Assembly: GCF_008638345.1 (NCBI RefSeq)
Contig: NZ_VTVA01000002.1
Span: forward strand, 62,001-126,000
Direction: 5' to 3'
Source of the DNA: Pseudomonas saliphila
Lineage (GTDB): Bacteria; Pseudomonadota; Gammaproteobacteria; Pseudomonadales; Pseudomonadaceae
Length of the DNA: 64,000 bases
Below, in pieces: positions 19,780 through 28,634 of the stretch; position 1 is the first letter of the stretch; every line of letters starts with the position of its first letter. Under the pieces are notes generated by a model. That model was not told where the DNA came from and did no database searches. It was given only the letters and a program-made list of their open reading frames with translations. The position numbers and the translations under genes were made by a program.

Positions 19780-20505
19780 ATGATCTCGGATATGTCAGCT
19801 ACTGATCTTCCCTGGCCCTCTGCCCGACCGTTGGCAGACAGTTTTTTCCATCGCGAATCTCGGCAGGTGGCTGTCGAGTTGCTCGGCAAAGTCATCCGTC
19901 ACAAGGTGGACGGGCTCTGGCTGTCCGCGCGCATCATCGAGACGGAAGCCTACAAGCTTGAAGACAAGGGCAGCCACGCCTCCCTTGGCTACACCCACAC
20001 CCGACGAGCACTGTTCATGGACGGTGGCACCATCTACATGTATTACGCTCGCGGTGGCGACTCACTGAATATAAGCGCCGCCGGTCCCGGCAACGCGGTC
20101 CTGATCAAGTCAGCGTATCCGGTTACCGACGCCATCAGCGGCCCGGAAAGTCTCGCCTTGATGCACAGACTCAATCCCGCGCGAAATGGTGAGCAACGTC
20201 CGCTGGAAAAACTTTGCGCCGGACAAACTCTGCTGTGCAAGGCGCTGAGACTGAAAGTACCGGAGTGGACGGCGCAGCAGTTCGATACCTCACGTTTCTT
20301 CGTTGACGATGACGACTACCGGCCCGCCGAGATCATTCAGACCACCCGCCTGGGTATTCCGACCGGACGCGATGAACACCTGCTGTACCGCTTTGTCGAC
20401 GCCGACTATGCGCGGCACTGCACCCGTAACCCACTTGGCCGCACCCGTCTGGAGGGTGAGCACTACCACTATCTCGGAAGCGCCGGAGTCTGCAAACTTG
20501 ATTGA
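19780..20505 (+). CDS. mpg: 3-methyladenine DNA glycosylase (AAG/MPG family)
   Basis: A 241-residue base-excision glycosylase that removes alkylated purines. Family marks are the substrate-pocket ARIIETEAY (catalytic Glu), HASLGYTHTRRALFMDGGTI, YMYYARGGDSLNI and the C-terminal FVDADYARHCTRNPLG. The start could also be ATG 19792. A TATGAT sits exactly at the ATG (19779-19784), so if it were a -10 box the transcript would start near 19791, favouring the later start. It is followed by the DedA gene with an eight-base gap. Confidence 0.93.
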   Translation: MISDMSATDLPWPSARPLADSFFHRESRQVAVELLGKVIRHKVDGLWLSARIIETEAYKLEDKGSHASLGYTHTRRALFMDGGTIYMYYARGGDSLNISAAGPGNAVLIKSAYPVTDAISGPESLALMHRLNPARNGEQRPLEKLCAGQTLLCKALRLKVPEWTAQQFDTSRFFVDDDDYRPAEIIQTTRLGIPTGRDEHLLYRFVDADYARHCTRNPLGRTRLEGEHYHYLGSAGVCKLD

Positions 20506-20512
20506 GGCGTTG

Positions 20513-21724
20513 ATGGCCTGGCTCAGCACGCACTCACAATGGCTGGGCTTGGCTATTTTCCTGATTGCTCTGGTTGAGTCCCTCGCCATCGCAGGCCTGC
20601 TGGTACCGGGGGTCGTATTGATGCTCGCCGCCACTGCCATGGCCGGGGGTGGGGATCTAAGCGTGTCCGTTGCCCTCGCCTGGGCATTTGCCGGCGCGGT
20701 GATTGGCGATCTGCTGAGCTTCGCGCTGGGCCGGGTGTTTCACCAGGACATCCGCCGGCTGTCACTATTCCGCCGTCACCCCCAATGGATCGATCGCGGC
20801 GAGCGCTTCTTCCGCCACTATGGCGTCCTCAGTATCCTGATAGGCCGCTTTGTCGGACCGATACGCCCGATCATTCCGATGGTCGCCGGCATGTTCGACA
20901 TGCCCGTGTGGCGCTTCGTGCTGGTCAATCTGTTGTCCGCCCTCGCCTGGGCGCCGGCCTACGTCCTGCCCGGATTCTATGCCGGGCGCGCCCTGCGCTG
21001 GCCGGTACCCGAATTCTTCTGGGCCCAGGCACTGGGTCTGCTTGCAGCGCTGGCGGTGCTTGGGCTCGTGCTGCTGACCCTGCTGCGTCTTCAGGAGCGC
21101 TGGTCGCCTTTCGCCGCCGGGGCACTGACCCTGATCAGCGTCCCGCTGCTGCACTTCGCCCGCCCCTGGTTTGCGATAGCAGAGCTCACTGCGACCACCT
21201 GGCTCGCCGGCTACGCCGCCAGCGTCGAAGCCCTCACGGCATCGGTCACAACGCTGATCTCACCTGTCTATCCCGCGCTGCTAGGCATGCTGATCGTCAT
21301 CCCGCTGGTGCTATTACGGCACTGGCGGCAGCTCGCCTATTGTCTGTTGAGCATGGTTATCTGCATCGCCTTCGCCTGGCTGCCCGGCTTGACCTATGAA
21401 GGCATGATCCTGTCGAGCGCGCTTACCCTGAGCATGGCGGTAACGATCATTTGCAACCGCGACCAGAGCTTCTGGCACCGGGCCGCCTGGCTGATCTATC
21501 TGGTACCTATGTGCGCACTGCTGATCGGCTCGGCGCTGATAAGCCTGACAACGTCGCCATTGATCGCTCTGGATGCGCTACTGCTGGCCGGCGCAGCAAG
21601 CCAGTTCGGTCTGTGGCTAGTGGATCGGGGGGCGATAATGGGCGCCCCGCAGATTGCCCTGCGATACCTGCTCCCCCTCAGTCCGCTGATTGCCTTCCTA
21701 CTGTTGCTGACCGGCCCGCTCTAG
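20513..21724 (+). CDS. DedA-family membrane protein with extra C-terminal membrane domain
   Basis: A 403-residue inner-membrane protein. The first 180 residues are a DedA/VTT domain (GLLVPGVVLMLAATAMAGGG; FLVP-type entry; GRFVGPIRPIIPMVAGMFDM). DedA proteins are thought to flip lipids such as undecaprenyl phosphate or act as H+-dependent transporters. The remaining part holds about seven more hydrophobic segments that I do not recognise; no PAP2 phosphatase motifs (PSGH) are present. I chose ATG 20513, with GAGG five bases upstream, instead of a longer frame overlapping mpg. It probably shares the mpg transcript. Confidence 0.85.
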   Translation: MAWLSTHSQWLGLAIFLIALVESLAIAGLLVPGVVLMLAATAMAGGGDLSVSVALAWAFAGAVIGDLLSFALGRVFHQDIRRLSLFRRHPQWIDRGERFFRHYGVLSILIGRFVGPIRPIIPMVAGMFDMPVWRFVLVNLLSALAWAPAYVLPGFYAGRALRWPVPEFFWAQALGLLAALAVLGLVLLTLLRLQERWSPFAAGALTLISVPLLHFARPWFAIAELTATTWLAGYAASVEALTASVTTLISPVYPALLGMLIVIPLVLLRHWRQLAYCLLSMVICIAFAWLPGLTYEGMILSSALTLSMAVTIICNRDQSFWHRAAWLIYLVPMCALLIGSALISLTTSPLIALDALLLAGAASQFGLWLVDRGAIMGAPQIALRYLLPLSPLIAFLLLLTGPL

Positions 21725-21740
21725 CCTTGCGCAGTGTGCA

Positions 21741-22736
21741 CTAGCTGCGATCAGCGGCCTTCTCGGTCGCCAGATCAATCGCGGCCATCACCTGCTGCGG
21801 CTCGACATGGTGTGGCATGTGCCCAACTCCCGGAATCACCCAGTAATCCGAGTCGGGCAGCTCCGCATGCAGACGCGCCGAATGATCCTCTGGATTGAGC
21901 ACACGATCACCGTCCCCGGAAAGGATCACGCAGGGTGGTTCGAGGTCAGCATAGCGGCCATGCAGACTATCCGTGGCAGGATTGAGTAACGCAAACTCCT
22001 CAGCTGCTGTACGCAGTGGTAATGGACGCAAACTCAGCCACACCGGAAATTGTCTGAAGTGCGCCGGCACTGGGCCCGGGGCAAAGATATTCTTCAGGCC
22101 CAACCCCCAGACAGAGCGCACCAGCCACGGCGACAAGGTATAACGCAAGAGATCGCCCAGCAGCGGAACGCCGGTGATTTTGGTCAGGGCAATCTCCGGC
22201 CGGCGTGTCGGATACAAATAGCCACTCATCAGCACCAGGCCTTTCATTGATTGGGGGAATTCCAGCCCCAGCGCTAGCGCGACTAGCGCGCCCCAGGAAT
22301 GTCCCAATACGATTGGCTGGTCTATATCCAGTTGGCGAAACGCCTGCTCAAACAGCGCAGCCTGTGTGACGGGACCCCATACGGTGGAACGTGGCCGCTC
22401 GCTGTAACCGTAGCCGGGGCGATCAAAGATGATGACCCGATACCGCTCGGCGGCCATCTGCACCAGGGGGCTGAGTAGAAAATCGGCAGTCATGCTGGCC
22501 GCACCATGCAGCAACACCAAGGGCTCGCCCGAGCCCCGCTCGACATAATGCAGCCGCACACCTTCGACCTCGACGAACTGTCCGGCCGGCGGGTTTTCCT
22601 CTTCGGCACGCATCGTTCGATAACGCGCCGCCGCTGCCGAGGCAGCAAGCGCAGCGGTAACCAGCGCAAGGGTTGAGGCAGTGGAGCTGCCATGGTGATC
22701 GCAGGGTCGATCGGAAACAGGCTTTCGAGTAGTCAT
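21741..22736 (-). CDS. Alpha/beta hydrolase
   Basis: A 331-residue alpha/beta-hydrolase. The nucleophile elbow is GHSWGA (Ser), the oxyanion loop VLLHGAAS, the acid likely in LSGDGDRVLNPEDH and the base His in IPGVGHMPHHVEP. An N-terminal hydrophobic stretch (about residues 22-37, TLALVTAALAASAAAA) may be a membrane anchor or signal. The substrate cannot be inferred; haloalkane dehalogenase-like and epoxide hydrolase-like enzymes share this pattern. It is convergent with the DedA gene. Confidence 0.85.
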   Translation of the reverse strand: MTTRKPVSDRPCDHHGSSTASTLALVTAALAASAAAARYRTMRAEEENPPAGQFVEVEGVRLHYVERGSGEPLVLLHGAASMTADFLLSPLVQMAAERYRVIIFDRPGYGYSERPRSTVWGPVTQAALFEQAFRQLDIDQPIVLGHSWGALVALALGLEFPQSMKGLVLMSGYLYPTRRPEIALTKITGVPLLGDLLRYTLSPWLVRSVWGLGLKNIFAPGPVPAHFRQFPVWLSLRPLPLRTAAEEFALLNPATDSLHGRYADLEPPCVILSGDGDRVLNPEDHSARLHAELPDSDYWVIPGVGHMPHHVEPQQVMAAIDLATEKAADRS

Positions 22737-22839
22737 ATCCAGCCTCGCTCAGGGGCAAAGTGCTTTAGACAGCCCCTGCGCTGGCGGTTCGTGTTGGCGG
22801 CGAATATCGACAACTCAGCGTGCAGAAAGACAGGAGCAA

Positions 22840-23424
22840 TCAAGACTGCAGAGCCTGCAACCAGTCGGTTATCTGCTCCAGCCGCGCAGCTGGTGAACCC
22901 ATCGCCAACAGCGCCGCCTTCTGATCAATACTGAAAGGGAGCAGGTAGGCCAGCTGGTAAGCCAGCGCCTGCTGACTGTGCTCTACCGATGGCAACCCCA
23001 GGCCAGCTGCCATAGGGTGCTGCAGCAGGCTGTCGCGCAGCGCCAGCAGGTCGGCATGCTCGTCTGTTGGCGCCATGTCCGGAGACTCCTCCAGCCAGTC
23101 GATACCACCGGTGACCAGGCCATCATTGGCGACTCCGACGTCCCGGATCTTGCCGCGCCGATGGCCCTGGATCCGGATGCCGAGCAAGCCGTTATCCTGT
23201 TGCTGCCAATCAATTATGCGCGCCTCACAGCCCAGAGAAGTGAATCTCAAGTTGCCCGACCCGGTCTCAGGGCCGGACTCAAGCCCGACGACAACAAAGC
23301 CGCGATCCTGTTTGAAGCAGCGACTGATCATATCCAGATAGCGTGCCTCGAATATCTGCAGATCCATGATGCAGGATGGCAACAGCACGCTTTTCAAAGG
23401 AAACAGGGCAAAGTGATCTGACAT
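22840..23424 (-). CDS. LON peptidase substrate-binding domain protein
   Basis: A 194-residue protein consisting only of a Lon N-terminal (LAN/PUA-like) domain: FPLKSVLLPSCIMDLQIFEA at the start is diagnostic. There is no ATPase or protease part, so it is a stand-alone domain (COG2802), widespread in proteobacteria and of unknown role. GAGAGG precedes the ATG by six bases. It is transcribed away from the MaoC gene. Confidence 0.9.
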   Translation of the reverse strand: MSDHFALFPLKSVLLPSCIMDLQIFEARYLDMISRCFKQDRGFVVVGLESGPETGSGNLRFTSLGCEARIIDWQQQDNGLLGIRIQGHRRGKIRDVGVANDGLVTGGIDWLEESPDMAPTDEHADLLALRDSLLQHPMAAGLGLPSVEHSQQALAYQLAYLLPFSIDQKAALLAMGSPAARLEQITDWLQALQS

Positions 23425-23593
23425 TCCAGCCTCTCGGTTAAGCGTCTCTAGTCTCAGGATAGCGAAGCACGGCGGTCAGGTCATTCAGCAAACCTATATA
23501 CCAGGTCGCTCGATTGACCGGACCACACACAGTTGCAACCATGCAGTACGACTCCGCAGGGAGACCACAACAATCGCCGCCATGGAGAACGCT

Positions 23594-24049
23594 ATGACCG
23601 CCGTACCCGTATCCGAGTTAACATCCTACATTGGAAAAGATCTGGGCCATTCCGAGTGGCTGCAGATCGATCAGGAACGCGTGAACCAGTTTGCCGAATG
23701 CACCGGGGATCATCAGTTCATCCACATTGACGAAGAAAAAGCCAAACAGACGCCCTTCGGCGGCACCATTGCGCACGGCTTCCTGTCACTTTCACTGCTG
23801 CCGGTTCTGTCAGCCGAGATCGCTCTACGGCCTGAAGGCCTGAAAATGGCCGTCAACTATGGTCTCGACAGCCTGCGGTTTATCCAGCCGGTACGGGTTG
23901 GCTCGCGCGTGCGGCTGCACAGCGAAGTGCTGGACGTCACCGAGAAGAAACCCGGTCAGTGGCTGGTAAAAGCGCGCTCGACGCTGGAGATCGAAGGGGT
24001 CGACAAGCCGGCCTTCATCGCCGAAGGCCTGAGCCTGTATTTCGTCTAG
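23594..24049 (+). CDS. MaoC-like hot-dog dehydratase
   Basis: A 151-residue single hot-dog-fold protein of the MaoC/(R)-hydratase family, which hydrates enoyl-CoA. The catalytic signature is visible as FAECTGDHQFIHIDEEKAKQ (Asp and His), then FGGTIAHGFLSLSLLP. I chose ATG 23594, with GGAG six bases upstream; ATG 23582 lies four codons earlier. The substrate is probably a CoA thioester of the fatty-acid or PHA pathway. It stands alone. Confidence 0.92.
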   Translation: MTAVPVSELTSYIGKDLGHSEWLQIDQERVNQFAECTGDHQFIHIDEEKAKQTPFGGTIAHGFLSLSLLPVLSAEIALRPEGLKMAVNYGLDSLRFIQPVRVGSRVRLHSEVLDVTEKKPGQWLVKARSTLEIEGVDKPAFIAEGLSLYFV

Positions 24050-24094
24050 GTAGCGCGCCGGGTCACATCAGGCCCGGCATCCTTTTCGACGCCC

Positions 24095-24700
24095 TCATTC
24101 GCCCCAGGCGGGCAGCAAATCCTGATCGATACCCAGCTGATTGAGTATGCGCGCCACGACAAAATCCACCATGTCGTTCACCGACTGCGGTTTGTGATAG
24201 AAGCCGGGGCTGGCCGGTAAAATCACCGCCCCCATCTGGCTCAGCTTGAGCATGTTCTCCAGATGCACCGTTGAATAAGGCGACTCACGCGGCACCAGAA
24301 TCAGCTTGCGACGCTCCTTGAGCGCGACATCTGCAGCACGTTCTATCAGGTTGTTACTGGCGCCGGTGGCAATCGCTGACAGCGTGCCGGTCGAACAGGG
24401 ACACACCACCATCGAAGCCGGCGCCCCCGAGCCTGAGGCAACCGGAGCCATCCAGTCCTGTTTGCCATAGACGCGGATCTGCCCTGGCCGAGCGGTACAG
24501 TATTCGGTCAGAAAGGCTTCCAGCGCCTGCGGTTTGGGCGGCAATTGCAGCTCGGTTTCAGTGGCGACCACCAGCTGAGCCGCCTGAGAAATCAGAAAGG
24601 ATACATCCACCTCTGCCCGGACCAGACATTCCAGCAACCGCAGCGCGTATTGCGAACCGGAGGCGCCGGTCACCGCCAGCGTAACGCGCCTATTATCCAT
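24095..24700 (-). CDS. ubiX: Flavin prenyltransferase UbiX
   Basis: A 201-residue enzyme that makes prenylated FMN from FMN and dimethylallyl phosphate, the cofactor for UbiD decarboxylase in ubiquinone synthesis. Motifs include [34 protein letters not shown] and [18 protein letters not shown] chose ATG 24700, whose N-terminus ([16 protein letters not shown]) matches the family; the longer reading (24745) lies inside mpl. It overlaps the mpl stop by eight bases, indicating coupling. Confidence 0.95.
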   Translation of the reverse strand: MDNRRVTLAVTGASGSQYALRLLECLVRAEVDVSFLISQAAQLVVATETELQLPPKPQALEAFLTEYCTARPGQIRVYGKQDWMAPVASGSGAPASMVVCPCSTGTLSAIATGASNNLIERAADVALKERRKLILVPRESPYSTVHLENMLKLSQMGAVILPASPGFYHKPQSVNDMVDFVVARILNQLGIDQDLLPAWGE

Positions 24701-26054
24701 GCCGCGCCACCAAGGCTGTCGCCAAGCGTTGATGGATACCGGCAAAGCCGCCGTTACTCATGACCACCACCCGGGCCCCAGGTCTGGCGTTGGTAACGAT
24801 CTTATCGATGATGCGCTCGATGCTGGTTTCCACCTGTGCCGGCACCGGACTTTCTTCAACTACAGCGTCCAGCGACCAATCGAGCCCTTCGGGCTGATAC
24901 CAGATCACTTCACTGGCCTGCGACACGCTGGCGGGTAACGCAGCCATGTGACTGCCGAGGCGCATGGTATTGGAACGTGGTTCGATCACTGCAATCAGTT
25001 GCGCGTCGCCGATTTGCGCGCGCAGCCCCGCCAAGGTCGTGGCGATGGCGGTCGGGTGATGCGCGAAATCGTCATACAGAACGATATCATTCACCTCGAG
25101 CAGTTTTTCCATGCGCCGCTTGGCGCTGCGAAATTCAGCTAACGAGGCGATCGCCTGTTGCGGCGTCACACCCACGTGTCGCGCGGCAGCCATGGCAGTC
25201 AATGCATTGGCGACACTGTGGTCCCCGGTTTGCGACCAGTTGGCGACACCCTGCAATACCCCGTCAAGCCAAACCTCAAATTGTGACCCGTCGGCCGATA
25301 GCAGTCTGGCCTGCCAGTTGCCGCCCTCACCGGTGGTTTGCGTCGGCGTCCAGCAGCCCATCTGGATGACCCGTTGCAATGCGGCTTCGCCATGGGGATA
25401 AATAATCAACCCGCTCGCCGGAATCGTTCGCACCAGATGGTGGAACTGCCGCTCGATCGCCGCCAGGTCCGCGAAGATATCCGCGTGGTCGAACTCCAGA
25501 TTGTTCAGAATCGCCGTGCGGGGCCGGTAATGCACGAACTTGGAGCGCTTGTCGAAGAAGGCGCTGTCGTACTCGTCCGCTTCCACGACAAAAAAGGGCG
25601 TATCACCAAGTCGCGCGGACACACCGAAATTCTGCGGCACCCCACCAATCAGGAACCCCGGCGCCATGCCGGCGTCTTCCAGTATCCAGGCGAGCAAACT
25701 GGAGGTAGTGGTTTTGCCATGGGTGCCGGCGACTGCCAGTACCCAGCGATCCTGAAGCACGTGCCGCGCCAGCCATTCCGGGCCGGATACATAGGGCAGT
25801 CCCTTGTCCAACACATGCTCGACGGCGGGGTTGCCGCGGGATAATGCGTTACCAATTATGACCAGGTCAGGCGCGGGCTCGAGATGCTCGGGCAGATAGC
25901 CCTCCATGAGGCGGATGCCCTGGGTCTCAAGCTGGGTACTCATCGGCGGGTAGACGTTGGCATCGCTGCCGCTCACCTGATGCCCAAGCTCCCGCGCAAG
26001 CAGGGCCAGCGACCCCATGAAAGTGCCGCAAATACCAAGAATATGCAGGTGCAT
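24693..26054 (-). CDS. mpl: UDP-N-acetylmuramate:L-Ala-gamma-D-Glu-meso-DAP ligase
   Basis: A 453-residue Mur-ligase-family enzyme that reattaches recycled tripeptide to UDP-MurNAc. The ATP loop is [14 protein letters not shown], the N-terminal Rossmann motif [17 protein letters not shown], and the conserved [19 protein letters not shown] distinguishes Mpl from MurC. It diverges from the phosphofructokinase gene and overlaps ubiX. Cell-wall recycling agrees with the many peptidoglycan genes upstream. Confidence 0.95.
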   Translation of the reverse strand: MHLHILGICGTFMGSLALLARELGHQVSGSDANVYPPMSTQLETQGIRLMEGYLPEHLEPAPDLVIIGNALSRGNPAVEHVLDKGLPYVSGPEWLARHVLQDRWVLAVAGTHGKTTTSSLLAWILEDAGMAPGFLIGGVPQNFGVSARLGDTPFFVVEADEYDSAFFDKRSKFVHYRPRTAILNNLEFDHADIFADLAAIERQFHHLVRTIPASGLIIYPHGEAALQRVIQMGCWTPTQTTGEGGNWQARLLSADGSQFEVWLDGVLQGVANWSQTGDHSVANALTAMAAARHVGVTPQQAIASLAEFRSAKRRMEKLLEVNDIVLYDDFAHHPTAIATTLAGLRAQIGDAQLIAVIEPRSNTMRLGSHMAALPASVSQASEVIWYQPEGLDWSLDAVVEESPVPAQVETSIERIIDKIVTNARPGARVVVMSNGGFAGIHQRLATALVARHG

Positions 26055-26287
26055 CGTCTATCCAGAATCAGGTTGCCAAAGAGGTGGAGGTGCGCTGCTG
26101 AGAATACTATCACGCACACCCATGCAACCTTACAGCCCGCCGGAGGTCCATGCAAAGCGTGCGGCTTTGCGCTATTATCGCCGCCATTTTGCCGTAGGCA
26201 GTACCTCCGCTGAACGCGGCGCCCGCCGGGCGTTGCAGGGAGAGCCTATCTGCACCAGGCCATCAGCTTTCAAAACATGGAGTCAGC

Positions 26288-27547
26288 ATGACAGTCAAGA
26301 ATGCCTTTTATGCCCAATCTGGCGGCGTTACCGCCGTCATCAACGCGTCGGCAGCGGGGGTAATCGAAACAGCTCGCCAGCATCCGGACAAGATTGGCAA
26401 GGTGTACGCCGGCCGCAACGGCATCATAGGCGCCCTGACCGAAGACCTGATTGATACCAGCCAGGAATCGGAAGAAAACATCGCAGCGCTGCGTCATACC
26501 CCTTCCGGTGCCTTCGGCTCCTGCCGTTACAAGCTCAAGAGCGTTGAAGCCAACCGCGCTGAATACGAGCGGCTGATTGAAGTATTCAAGGCGCATGATA
26601 TTGGTTATTTCTTCTATAACGGCGGCGGCGACTCGGCCGACACCTGCCTCAAGGTTTCCCAGCTGGCCGAGACCATGGGCTATCCGATTCAGGCTATCCA
26701 CGTACCGAAAACGGTCGACAACGATCTGCCTATCACCGACTGCTGCCCGGGCTTCGGTTCGGTAGCCAAGTATGTGGCAACCTCGATCCGCGAAGCCGGG
26801 TTCGATGTCGAGTCAATGTGCGCTACTTCAACCAAGGTATTCATTCTCGAAGTGATGGGCCGGCACGCTGGCTGGATCACCGCGGCCTGTGGTCTGGCCA
26901 ATGAAGGTGAAGGTCAGCCGCCGCATATCCTGCTGTTCCCCGAGATCGAGTTTGATCAGACGGCGTTTCTGGCACGGGTCAACGAGTGCGTCAAGACCTA
27001 TGGTTACTGCGTGATCGGGGTGTCTGAAGGCATCAAGAACGGTGACGGCAAGTTCCTCTCCGAGTCCGGGCTGACTGATGCCTTTGGTCATGCACAACTG
27101 GGCGGCGTAGCCCCCACCATCGCCAAGCTGGTACAGCAGGAACTGGGCTACAAGTATCACTGGGCCGTGGCCGACTATCTGCAGCGATCCGCTCGGCACA
27201 TTGCCGCCAAGGTCGACGTGGAACAGGCATACGCCCTGGGTCAGGCTGCGGTGCGCATTGCGCTGGAAGGCAAGAACGCCATCATGCCGGCAATCCGCCG
27301 CCTGCAAGACAGCCCTTATGAGTGGGATATCATCGAGGCGCCACTGAAGAACGTGGCCAATGTCGAGAAGTTCATGCCGCGCGATTTCATCACCGAGGAT
27401 GGCTTTCATATCACCGATGCCTGCCGCAAATATTTGTCGCCGCTGATTCAGGGTGAAGACTTCCCACCCTTCGTTAACGGTATGCCCGACTACGTGCGTC
27501 TGAAAAACGTATCGGTTGAGCGCAAGCTGGAGAAATTCTCGGTCTGA
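26288..27547 (+). CDS. pfp: 6-phosphofructokinase, probably pyrophosphate-dependent
   Basis: A 419-residue phosphofructokinase of the type that uses PPi as phosphoryl donor, inferred from FYNGGGDSADTCLKVSQ, where the ATP enzymes read GGDG. The substrate motif PKTVDNDLPITDCCPGFGS and MGRHAGWITAACGLA are also typical. It would convert fructose-6-phosphate reversibly to the 1,6-bisphosphate. Pseudomonads classically use the Entner-Doudoroff route and lack Pfk, so the gene is notable. GGAG five bases before the ATG is a good ribosome site. Inorganic pyrophosphatase follows 223 bases downstream. ATP dependence cannot be excluded by sequence alone. Confidence 0.86.
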   Translation: MTVKNAFYAQSGGVTAVINASAAGVIETARQHPDKIGKVYAGRNGIIGALTEDLIDTSQESEENIAALRHTPSGAFGSCRYKLKSVEANRAEYERLIEVFKAHDIGYFFYNGGGDSADTCLKVSQLAETMGYPIQAIHVPKTVDNDLPITDCCPGFGSVAKYVATSIREAGFDVESMCATSTKVFILEVMGRHAGWITAACGLANEGEGQPPHILLFPEIEFDQTAFLARVNECVKTYGYCVIGVSEGIKNGDGKFLSESGLTDAFGHAQLGGVAPTIAKLVQQELGYKYHWAVADYLQRSARHIAAKVDVEQAYALGQAAVRIALEGKNAIMPAIRRLQDSPYEWDIIEAPLKNVANVEKFMPRDFITEDGFHITDACRKYLSPLIQGEDFPPFVNGMPDYVRLKNVSVERKLEKFSV

Positions 27548-27643
27548 TCGAGAGTTTTCGTAACGGCAGAGCTCTTCGCCACCAAGCGCGACGGGGCCTG
27601 CTGCTACGAAGGGTACTTAGACTATGGTTTTATAGTCCGGCGC

Positions 27644-27672
27644 TTGGTCTATGGCGTCAATGCCTCTATAAT
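27644..27672 (+). promoter_or_regulatory. Sigma-70 promoter of ppa
   Basis: TTGGTC (27644-27649), a 17-base spacer and a perfect TATAAT (27667-27672), about 92 bases upstream of ppa. Just before it lies the dyad GACTAT-N6-ATAGTC (27620-27637), which could be an operator or a weak pfp terminator. Confidence 0.6.
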
Positions 27673-27770
27673 CCCGGCCAAGATTTTGCAGGTGCGACCG
27701 AAGAATAACTGACCCGATATTCAGTCAGGCTGTTCAGCAACCACTTCCCCATGCCCGAATCAGGTAACAC

Positions 27771-28298
27771 ATGAGCTACGACCAGATCCCCGCAGGCAAA
27801 GACATACCGAACGACATCTATGTCGCCATTGAGATCCCGGCGAACCACGCGCCGATCAAATACGAGATCGACAAGGACAGCAGCGTGCTGTTCGTTGACC
27901 GTTTCATGGCCACTCCGATGTTCTATCCAGCCAACTACGGCTACATCCCCAATACCCTGGCCGACGACGGCGACCCGCTCGATGTATTGGTCGTCACCCC
28001 GCATCCCGTAGCGCCTGGCTCGGTGATTCGTAGCCGTCCGGTTGGCGTTCTGCACATGACCGATGATGGCGGCGGCGACGCCAAGGTTATTGCAGTGCCG
28101 CACGACAAGCTCAGCGTGTTGTACCAGGATATTCAGGAATACACCGATCTACCCGAACTGCTGATCCAGCAGATCCAGCATTTCTTCGAGCACTACAAGG
28201 ATCTCGAAACAGGAAAATGGGTCAAGATCGATCGCTGGGGCGGCGCTGAAGAAGCCCGCGCAGAAATTGTTAAGGCAGTAGACGCTTACCAAAAATAA
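27771..28298 (+). CDS. ppa: Inorganic pyrophosphatase, family I
   Basis: A 175-residue soluble Mg2+-dependent pyrophosphatase, the size of E. coli Ppa. The signature [13 protein letters not shown] supplies the metal-binding Asp residues. Other blocks are [31 protein letters not shown] and [14 protein letters not shown]. The gene is followed directly by a strong terminator. Its neighbour upstream is the probable PPi-dependent phosphofructokinase, so an enzyme that spends PPi and one that destroys it lie side by side. Confidence 0.97.
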   Translation: MSYDQIPAGKDIPNDIYVAIEIPANHAPIKYEIDKDSSVLFVDRFMATPMFYPANYGYIPNTLADDGDPLDVLVVTPHPVAPGSVIRSRPVGVLHMTDDGGGDAKVIAVPHDKLSVLYQDIQEYTDLPELLIQQIQHFFEHYKDLETGKWVKIDRWGGAEEARAEIVKAVDAYQK

Positions 28299-28313
28299 GC
28301 GTTTCGCCAAGTT

Positions 28314-28342
28314 AAAAAGCCGGCCACAAGCTGGCTTTTTTT
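28314..28342 (+). terminator. Rho-independent terminator of ppa
   Basis: AAAAAGCC (28314-28321) pairs with GGCTTTTT (28333-28340), extended by G-U, G-C and C-G pairs around a five-base CACAA loop, followed by a T run. The A run before the stem makes it bidirectional in form. Confidence 0.9.
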
Positions 28343-28634
28343 ATGCCCGGAGCTTCTGCTTGAATCGCAAAAAGCTGAAGAGGAAGGGAAAGGCGTATTA
28401 TCTTTTTCAGAAAATTAACGGCTGATAGGCAATATTGATGCTCCGGCGGGTGTTGCGTGACCGAGAGCTCGCGATGGGGAGCGCGAATTTTATAGTGGGA
28501 TTTGTGAGAGGTGGTAGAGGGCGTCGACCGAGCTTAATCTCGGCCACACCCTGACCAGGCATTGCTTTTCGACCTTTGCGCTGACCTACCCGAAATCGGA
28601 TAGATCACCGCAGGCTATCTTCGCTGATAGCCTA
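28343..28634. other. Intergenic region between ppa and the autotransporter, no gene seen
   Basis: About 290 bases with no convincing open frame. It holds two small dyads: CCGAG-N6-CTCGG at 28528-28543 and GGCTATC-TTCGCT-GATAGCC at 28613-28632. The latter lies directly after the autotransporter stop on the minus strand, but no T tract follows, so it is at best a weak terminator. Confidence 0.4.

Noticed and set aside
28613-28632. GGCTATC-GATAGCC hairpin after the autotransporter as a terminator
   Set aside because: No T run follows on the minus strand.
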